This document shows, one piece after another, positions 20,301-29,300 of a DNA stretch of 64,000 nt (position 1 is its first letter; every line of letters starts with the position of its first letter). The notes under the pieces are model-generated. The model had not been told where the DNA came from, did not search any database, and saw only the letters and a program-made list of their open reading frames with translations. The DNA comes from Muribaculaceae bacterium Isolate-037 (Harlan) (GTDB lineage Bacteria; Bacteroidota; Bacteroidia; Bacteroidales; Muribaculaceae). Both the position numbers and the translations under genes were made by a program. The DNA lies in NCBI GenBank assembly GCA_003762615.1, contig RIAZ01000004.1:62001-126000 (forward strand), written 5' to 3'.

Positions 20301-23300
20301 GGCTCGGTATCGATTCGTCTGTTGATGTCGGCAAAGATAATCAGAAATCATCAGATGCCCAAATAAAAAGCAGGGAAGATTCCGATAAGCCCACGCCTCA
20401 GTTTCGCGCCCAAGGCGTCCCGGTCCCGGAGATTCCATCTCCGCAAGAAAAGACAATCTCGGAAGAGAAGCCACTTGACTTCGACCCCGACTACGTCCGC
20501 ATGCGAATCGACCAGCTGATCGGACGTGGCGAGATCAGCCACATCGACCCCGACACACTCTCCCCCCTGCAGATAGCCCAGATCGCACCCGCCCTCTACG
20601 AAATGGACCACGCAAACGACCGCGTTGAAAACCTCCGTGGAGAATTCGACGATGCCGATGCCGCAGGCGAAGACCACTCGATCCTATCCGACATCGCCCA
20701 CGACCTCGACGACGCAGAAAACCGCGCTGCCGACGCCGCCGACCGTCTCCACAAAGCCCTCGCCAACCTCCATCAAAACGATTCAACCGCCGGCTTGAAC
20801 CCCGCGCCAGAGATCGTGTCAGAGGGAACCACCCCCCTTGATCATCAGCGAGAGTTGTCTCAAAGGCAACGATATGAGGAGGAATCTAAAAAATTAGATG
20901 CCGATTTATCACCGGAAGAAACCGATTACTATGGGAAACCGTTGGTGCTTGCCTCTGACGGTACATCTGTTTTTGGAAAGATTGATGCCAGAAGCGGACT
21001 CTCCGATGCTCCGATTCGGCTTAGCCTCGGAGTAAATTCAGTAGGCGAGGATGGAAAAAATCATGGTTATGGGTTACTCCATATTGAGGCTGGACATGGA
21101 GAGCAGATTCGCAATGCCGGATATAAATCCGTTGTGGATTTTGTTGAGAATGTCGCCAAAAATTATACCGAGATTCGGGAGGGCGCAAGAATAGGGGATA
21201 AACCGACATATCTATTGGAAGTCCCGGATAAGCATAACAACACTCTTTTCATTCAGTTGTCAAGAGATGGCAGCTTTTGGAACGTAAACAGCGCGGGTAT
21301 ATTCAATAAGAAATACTCGCGCCGTAAAGCAAAAGTCTGGTCCTTACCCGCAGTCGGAGAAGGTACTGGCATCGATACCCCCCAAGTTAATAGCGGCCTT
21401 TCTATGGATGCAACCGCGCCAGCAGGAAACTCTTCTCAGACTTCCACCGGCAAAGATAACACTCCATCGGCAAATTTACAAATATTCGACGAACAAAATC
21501 CTACTCAAGATGGCTCCCCAATCACTTCTCCGACAGCATCCATAGCTTCAACTCCATCCCTCTCCCCGCTCCGCCAGTCTCGCGCCGAAGGCTCCGTCGC
21601 CGCTCCGCCTCAGTCTCGCGCCCAAGGCGTCCAAGTCCCGGAGATTCCATCTCCGGAAGATGCCTCCTCCGGCTTGAATCCCGCGACCGAACCCAGCCCC
21701 GAGGGCATCCCCCTCCCCGAAACCAAACCATGGTCCCTCATGAACGGAGCCGAACGCATCGCTCATGCCGAAAAAGCACCACTATCCACCCAAGAAATCG
21801 ACGCCTCCAACGTCGACGACGTCATAAAGGCTAACGCCATCCGTTTCTTAAACGGCGACCGTGACGCAATCGCTCAAATATCTTATCTAAACGCATACGA
21901 AAATGTTAGGAATACCAATCGAAATCATCCCGCTCCTCAAGACTCCACAAGCCAACAGCTGGATATTCCCAATCCTGGAGAGAGCCACCGACTGGGAGAA
22001 AGAGCAGCAGATGGAGGAAATCCTATCCAATTGGATACAACAGACAGCAGCACTCAGATTCCCCGGCAGTCAACTGACAGACCGGATAATCCGCGAGTCA
22101 ATACTGTTGACCCTCGAGAGAAAGGCGATAGCCCGATTCCTGAAAGAAAACCCCCAGTGGATCCCATACCTCCCAAAGGTGACAGACCCTCACGAGGGAG
22201 CCAGACTCGGGGCAAGGGAAGCAATGGCAGACCAAAACGAGGAAAAACAGGCGGCAATCCTTCTCTCCGAGATGGAGCAGGCCACACTCCGGCCCGACCC
22301 ATTGACAATGGCACAGCTCATGACGATCTGACCCGTGCGCTCGACGAATTTAAAAGCCTGCTACGAGACTTCGGCAATGCCGCCCGCGACTCCCTATCCA
22401 TAAACATCGCCCTCCTGAATCCTCGCCAGATAGAGATGCTCCCCAGGCTAATCGTCGCCGGGGCAAAGGTCGGATATGCACTTATACGTAAGGGACTCAC
22501 CTCATTCTCAAAATGGAGCGCGGAGATGCGCCGCAACATTCAGGAGCCCATGGCTGCCGTCGGGATTACAGGCAGCGAGCTCGACGAATGGATAGACGAG
22601 ATGTGGAATTGCTCTTTCACCGTCGATGGCGCCACTCACTCTGTCCGTGAATGGGCCTCAATATTGGGCCATGAATCCCTACGCCAAAAGGTGGCAATGA
22701 CCATCGGGGAGAAAAGAAAGGCACAGGCACAGGCTGAGGACATCCCTGTCGAGATCGGCAGTATCGACAACATACGTCAGACCCTCCCGTTCCTCCTCCC
22801 TCAGCAGCAGGAAGACGTCGCAAGAGCCGAGACGCAGTTCTTCGACAAGAGTCACGACGACCACGACCATGCCCACGGAAAGGGATACATGTTCACCAAC
22901 GGCACCGGCACTGGAAAGACATATACAGGACTCGGAATCGTCAAGCGGTTCATGAAGCAGGGCAAGACACGCATCCTTATACTCACACCAAGCCAGACCA
23001 AGGTCTCCGACTGGATTAAGGATGCTGCCAACTTGCAGATACCCCTCCGATCCCTCGACGACTGGGCAAAAGCCAGGGCCACAAATGCCACGCAGGAAGC
23101 CGGAGAAGGTCCCGTCATAACCACCTTCGCTAACTTCCGGCAGAATCAGGCTCTCCTGAATGCAGAGTTTGACCTTGTTGTCTACGATGAGTCCCACCGA
23201 ATCCTTGAAAATAAGAAAGGTGCCGACACGTCCGGACTCTTCCGGCACTACAAGATCTCGAATAAGGACCAGAACCACGCCTTCTCCCGTCTTCGGGATA

Positions 23301-26300
23301 TTGACCCGACCTGGCAGCAACTCGCAAGGAAGAACGAGGAGTTCAAACGGGAATACGACAAACTGATGGTCACAGCTGCCGAGAAGTCAGGCATCAACCG
23401 AACGTATGATCTTGTCAGAAACGGTCTGATTCCTCCCCAAATCCATGAGGACTGGGATGCCCGACATATTGCCGATTACCCGAAACTCGCCGCGATTAGG
23501 GATGAAGTGTTCCGACTTTCCCGCAAATTTGACAACGAAGTCAAGCCTCTCCTGCAGCAGAAGGCAAAGGAAGCAGTGGCAAAGACAAAGGTCGTTTTCC
23601 TTTCGGCTACTCCATTCAACACCCGCGAGAACCTTTCATACGCCGAAGGCTACATATTCTCATATCCAAAGGAAGATAATTCCTCCGCTCTCAATCCGAG
23701 AAGCAGATTCTATCTCGATCATTTCGGCGCTGCATATAAATGGAGATACAACCGTCTCGAATCCTCATCATCCAACCCGCAGGCTATCGCACAGCAGGAA
23801 ATCGAATTCTCCGACTATTTGCAGAACACTCTTCAGACCATGTCCGGAAGAATCATCGACAGCGAATTCGATTATTCGCGCGACTTCCCGACCGTCACCG
23901 GAAAATATGCTCCACTCTTTAACCAGGCAGTCGAGGAATTCCGCGCCTCCGGGTCCATGAGCGAGGCTACTTGGAGAGTCCTTGGCGACTACGTATATTC
24001 CAGCGCACTTTTCGAGAGTATGAAGGTCAACCGGATTGCTCCCCGAATCCGCGAGCATCTGGAACGCGGTAGAAAGATTGTCGTCTTCCATCGCCGTGTC
24101 GAGACCAGCGAGCCGCTACGCCCTCCATTCCGCCGCATCTTCGACGCTGCGGTAAACTTGGCAATGGGCGAATACGATCTCAATAAACGCGAGAAACGGC
24201 TTGCTGAGATTGCCGGAATGAGAACGAAATACGCCCCGCTCCTCGAATGGGAGAAGACAATCGACCTCCGTATGCCACGCCAGCAGCTTGCCGATATATT
24301 CGGCATCGACAACATACTTTTCTTCTCCGGAAAGGAAAGTGCCAAGCAGAAGAACGAGGCGGTCCGTCTGTTCAACGACGACAAATCTGGGAAGAACATC
24401 ATCGTCATTCAGGAGGCATCCGGAAAAGAAGGAATCTCACTACATGACACCACAGGAAATCATCCGCGCGTAATGATCTCCCTCGCTCTTCCGCAGAGTC
24501 CTATCACCGCGTTGCAGACCGAAGGACGCATATATCGTATCGGAAACCGCAGCAACGCCATTTTTGAATACCCCCTTCTCGGACTCGACTCCGAAATGTT
24601 GCTCTTCGGTCAGAAATTCAATGCACAGGTAGGCACGACCGAGAACCTTGCCCTCGGATCCAAGGCACGCAACCTCCGCGATAGCTTCGCCCGTGGGGTA
24701 GATGAGCACAGCGGTGACGTGTCCCTCGATGATCAGGGCATCGGGGGAAAGGAGTATGACGCTGGCGAGACAGTCGAGATTGACCCATTTGACCGTGCCG
24801 TCCTCGACTTCTACGGCAACCGGAAGCTGAATGGCGGTCGCGACAACCGCGAGGGAGCCGACTATTATCCCACTCCCGAACCACTCGGATTCAAGATGGC
24901 TCAGTGGGGCGAGATTTCCGAGGGCGAATCCGTCCTCGAACCCTCAGCCGGTCACGGAGCCATTGCCCGATACGTCCCCCGGCACAACCCTCTCACGGCA
25001 ATAGAGCCATCAATGAGCCTCTTCGGTCGTCTTCAGGTTAAGTGCGGCGGTGTCGGAAGAAAGTTCGAGAATAAGACTTTCGAGAACTACAACGTCATCA
25101 ACAAGCACGACGTTATTCTCATGAACCCTCCGTTCGGCACTGCCGGACGTCTCGCCGTCGATCACCTCGCAAAGGCATTCTCGCATCTTGAGGAAGGCGG
25201 ACGTGTTGTCGCTCTCATACCACGCGGATCCGCCGATGCAAAATTCGATAAATGGTTCTTTTCTGAAAAAGCCGCCGTGATCTCCGGTGAGGTGCAGCTC
25301 CCACGTGTAACGTTCCAGCAGGCCGGCACCGCCGTCTCATGTCGTGTTCTCGTCATTGATAAGATTTCAAATCCAAAGCTCGCATCCGCAGCTGCCGCCC
25401 GTGCCCGCAGATACAACCTCAACCGCGAATACGCCAAGATCGAGGACTTCTTTGCCGACCTCCGGGATGTCTCCATGCCAGCGCGAACCATCGACCACAA
25501 CGCACGCCTCAGAAAGAAAGCCGCCCCTGTCGCCCGCGAACTCCGCTCCATGAAAAAAGTCACTGAAGTCGAGCTTGACAATGACGGCATACGCGTGATC
25601 GGAAGATACCTCAATTCCGCAAGCATCAATTGGGCGCTACGCACCCCGGAAAACCTCCCGGGCTATCTTCAGGACTGCTTCAACCGATTCTCCGGATACG
25701 CTGCCGAAGAATGGCGCGGTCCCGAAGCCCAGGCAGTATATGCCGAAATGGCTGCCCTCGCAGCACGTCTTGCCGGTAAAACCGTCGAGGAGATGACCCG
25801 CACCCCCTCGTCAGACATACGCACCCGTCTCGGCGACGATCCCCTCACATTCCAACAGAGGCAGCGCATAGCTGTCGGGAATCGCGGCACTGTAATGCCC
25901 GGCCTGAATGAGGCTGTCGTCAAGGTGGTCGAGGTTCCCAAACATGGATACAACGGAGATAAACCGCTTTCCCAGGCCGTGGAAGCGGCTGTTGGACGTT
26001 ATGCTGGCAAAACCTTGCACTATGATAATCATGACCAAAAGTTTGACTACACAATCTCAAAACGCTCATTGACATACGCCGCAAATCATTCTGGCAAAAG
26101 CGAGAATCCAGGCGTTCATACAGCAGTGATGGATAAACTGGACGCCGTGATTGCTGAAAGCATCGAGATTATGGAGCATCCGGATGTCCGCAAGAAAAAT
26201 GGATCAAGAAGCGAGGATAACGGATATAATACCGATGCCCTTATGCATCGTTTCGCCGGTGCGGTGAGTCTGGATGGCACAATACATCGTGTCATTACGA

Positions 26301-29300
26301 CTCTAAAAGAGGATGTATCACAAGAAAGGAACGGACTTCATACATACGAGGTTACAAAAATCGAAGTGCTCGACGACAACGCGCCAAGCACTCCGAATGG
26401 TATCGCAGGCGTATACATGAACTCCACCGTGCGAGTTGCAAATTTACTAAAAGGCGCTGAGATTCACAACAAATCCGGCGAAAAAATTTTGCAGGAGAGT
26501 CAGCTGAACTCATCCTACCCTTCAAGATTGCACTCCCGTCCCGGAGATGTGTCAAAAATAGACGTGCTCAACGAAGAATCGCCAAGCACGTCTAATGAAT
26601 TGGAATCGCCCACATCCTCAAAGGAGGGTACTTTTCCCGCTGCAAAATTAATAAATGGAGTCGAAAAATCCTACGATAAGGGCAAAAAAAATTTGCAGGA
26701 GAGTCAAGATGACCAATCCCCAAAATCCCGCGACGACCGCCGCTCCCACATGCGAAACCATGCAACCGGCGTTGCCGACCGTCTCGGAATCCAAATCGGG
26801 ATTATCGAATCCCCGCAAAGCCTACCCCCTAAACTTGCCCGGGCAAAAGGCTGGTTCGACATCTCCAATGGAAAAATCACAATCATTCTCGGCAACCATG
26901 CCGACACCGCCGACATCACACGCACTATCCTCCACGAGGCTGTCGCCCACAAAGGCCTGCGAGACCTCTTCAACGACCGGTTCGACCAATTCCTCGACCA
27001 CGTCTATCTCAACGCTTCCCGAATCGTCAAGGAGAAAATCGACTCCCTCGCTGCCCGCAACGGATGGGACCGTCGCGAGGCCACCGAGGAATACCTCGCT
27101 TCCCTCGCCGAAGAAACCGACTTCCGAAACACTCCCGCAGCTTGGTGGCGAAAGATCAAGACCCTATTCTCCCGTTTCCTGCGTGCTTGCGGTTTAGACT
27201 CAATTGCCCCGATATCCGACAACGAGCTACGCTACATCCTCTGGATCTCCTACAAGAATCTCCAAGACCCCGGTGCCTACCGATCCTACCTCGGTCAGGC
27301 TGAGCGCATCGCAATGGAAAGCCGACTTGGAGTCGGGCAATTCTCCCCCCATAAAGAAGCGAATCCCCATTCCCACCTCCGCTTCCGCGACCCCGGCTTC
27401 TCTCCTCGCGACCATGCACTCGCAGCCGACGTCTACGACAGCATGATGCGAAAAGGATCATTCCAATTCCAGGAAGCAATGCAAGACTCGATGCTGTCTC
27501 TCAAGAAACTAATGCAGGCAATAAAGGGAGGAAAAACCTACATTGAGGACATTCCCGGATTCGAGAACCCATACCTCGCCGAAAACCGTATGTCCTCCCA
27601 GAACAACGCCGAGCAGCATGAATATTTCCGTCAATACATGACCCCGCTACTCCAGGAGGTCGGAAAGCTCTGTGGCAGCGATGCCGTGCAGCGCCGTGCG
27701 CTCTCCGACTACATGATGGCGAAACACGGTCTCGAGCGCAACGAGGTCCTTGCCCGTCGCGATGCCGAGCAGGCTATGATCGGATCCAACGAAGAAAACG
27801 ACCTCAGGGAGGCCACAAAGGCACTCGCCGCCGACCCCGCCGACGCAGCCCTTCAGAAGGATCTCGCCGATGCGCAGCAGCTCTTCGACGAGGCTCTCGA
27901 CAAGAAATATCAGGCAAACCGCAAGCGCGACTACTCCGGTCTCACAGCCCTCACCGGCATCCCTGCCAACGTCCATGCCGAAGCAAAGGCACAGGAAATG
28001 GTCGACCGCTACGAAGCCGCCCACGACACATCCCCCCTCTGGGACGCCACACAGGCTGCCACCGGCGCAACCCTCCGCAAGCTATACATCTCCGGAATCC
28101 TGAGCGAGGAGACATTCAACTCCACCCTCGCCATGTTCCGCTACTACATCCCCCTCCGAGGATGGGACGCAAAGACAAGCGACGAGGTCTACGACTATGT
28201 GACCGATGCCGATGGTCCCCTCCATGGCAACGTGTTCCGCCACGCCGAGGGACGCCGCTCAAAGGCTGACGACCCAATCGCATACATAGCTCAGATGGCA
28301 GACGATGCCATACGTCAGGGAAACCGCAACATCATGAAGCAGCGGTTTCTAAACTTCGTCCTCAACAACCCGTCCGACCTCGTAGCTCACAACGATCTCT
28401 GGCTCCAAAAGGATGCCGTCAGTGGTGAGTGGCAGCCCGTATTTGCCGACATCGATGAAGACATGACACCACAACAGGTGTCCGAGGCCGTCAGCAAATT
28501 CAATGAGAAGATGAGGGCATTGCAGAAGGCTAACCCCGACAGTTATAGGCACGGCAAGGAAGCACGCGCAATCCCATACAAGGTAAGGAAAGAAAACCTC
28601 CGGCAACACCAAGTGCTCGTCCGTCGCGACGGTGTGACAAAAGTCCTCACCATCAACGGCAGCCCACGCGCCGCACAAGCTCTAAACGGACTCACCAACC
28701 CCGATGTCTCCAACGAGGGAATCGCCCGCCTATCCGAAATCGGTGTCAGGCTCAACCGCGAGCTGTCAGCATTATACACAACCCGAAATCCAGACTTCGT
28801 CGTCAGCAACTACATCCGCGACTTCCTATACTCAAACGCTATGTCTTGGGTCAAGGAACCCCCCAGCTACGCTCTCCGGTTCCTCAAGAATATCCTCGAC
28901 TTTAATCCCGCCAACATGTGGTATCTGTTTGACAGATGGGAAAACGGCACCCTCGACCGGTCCGACAAGTTCCAGGCGATGTTCTACGACTTCATGATCA
29001 ACGGAGGCGAGACCGGATTCACATCCATAAAGGATATTGAACGCCACAAGAAGACAATCATCGAGGAGCTAAGGAGACAGGGATCCATACCTCGCCAGGC
29101 TTGGGCAGCCATCGGACAGCAGATCGACATCCTCAACCGCTCCGTGGAGAACTCCGCACGATTCGCGGCATTCCTCACATCCCGACAGATGGGGCGGAGC
29201 ATCGACCGCTCAATCTGGGATGCAAAGGAAGTATCCGTCAACTTCAACAAGAAAGGCTCCGGCGGAAAATTCTACGGAAAGCGGAATCAGACCGCCATGG

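Noticed and set aside
19950..22331. Sequencing frameshifts as explanation of the alternative-frame ORFs
   Set aside because: The giant frame stays open across both spans and recognisable modules continue in that same frame after each, while each nested ORF has its own stop.
26655..27197. 180-codon ORF in another frame of the giant gene
   Set aside because: Here the giant frame encodes the conserved zincin and the other frame is Pro/Ser/Thr-rich, the reverse of the situation at 21903.
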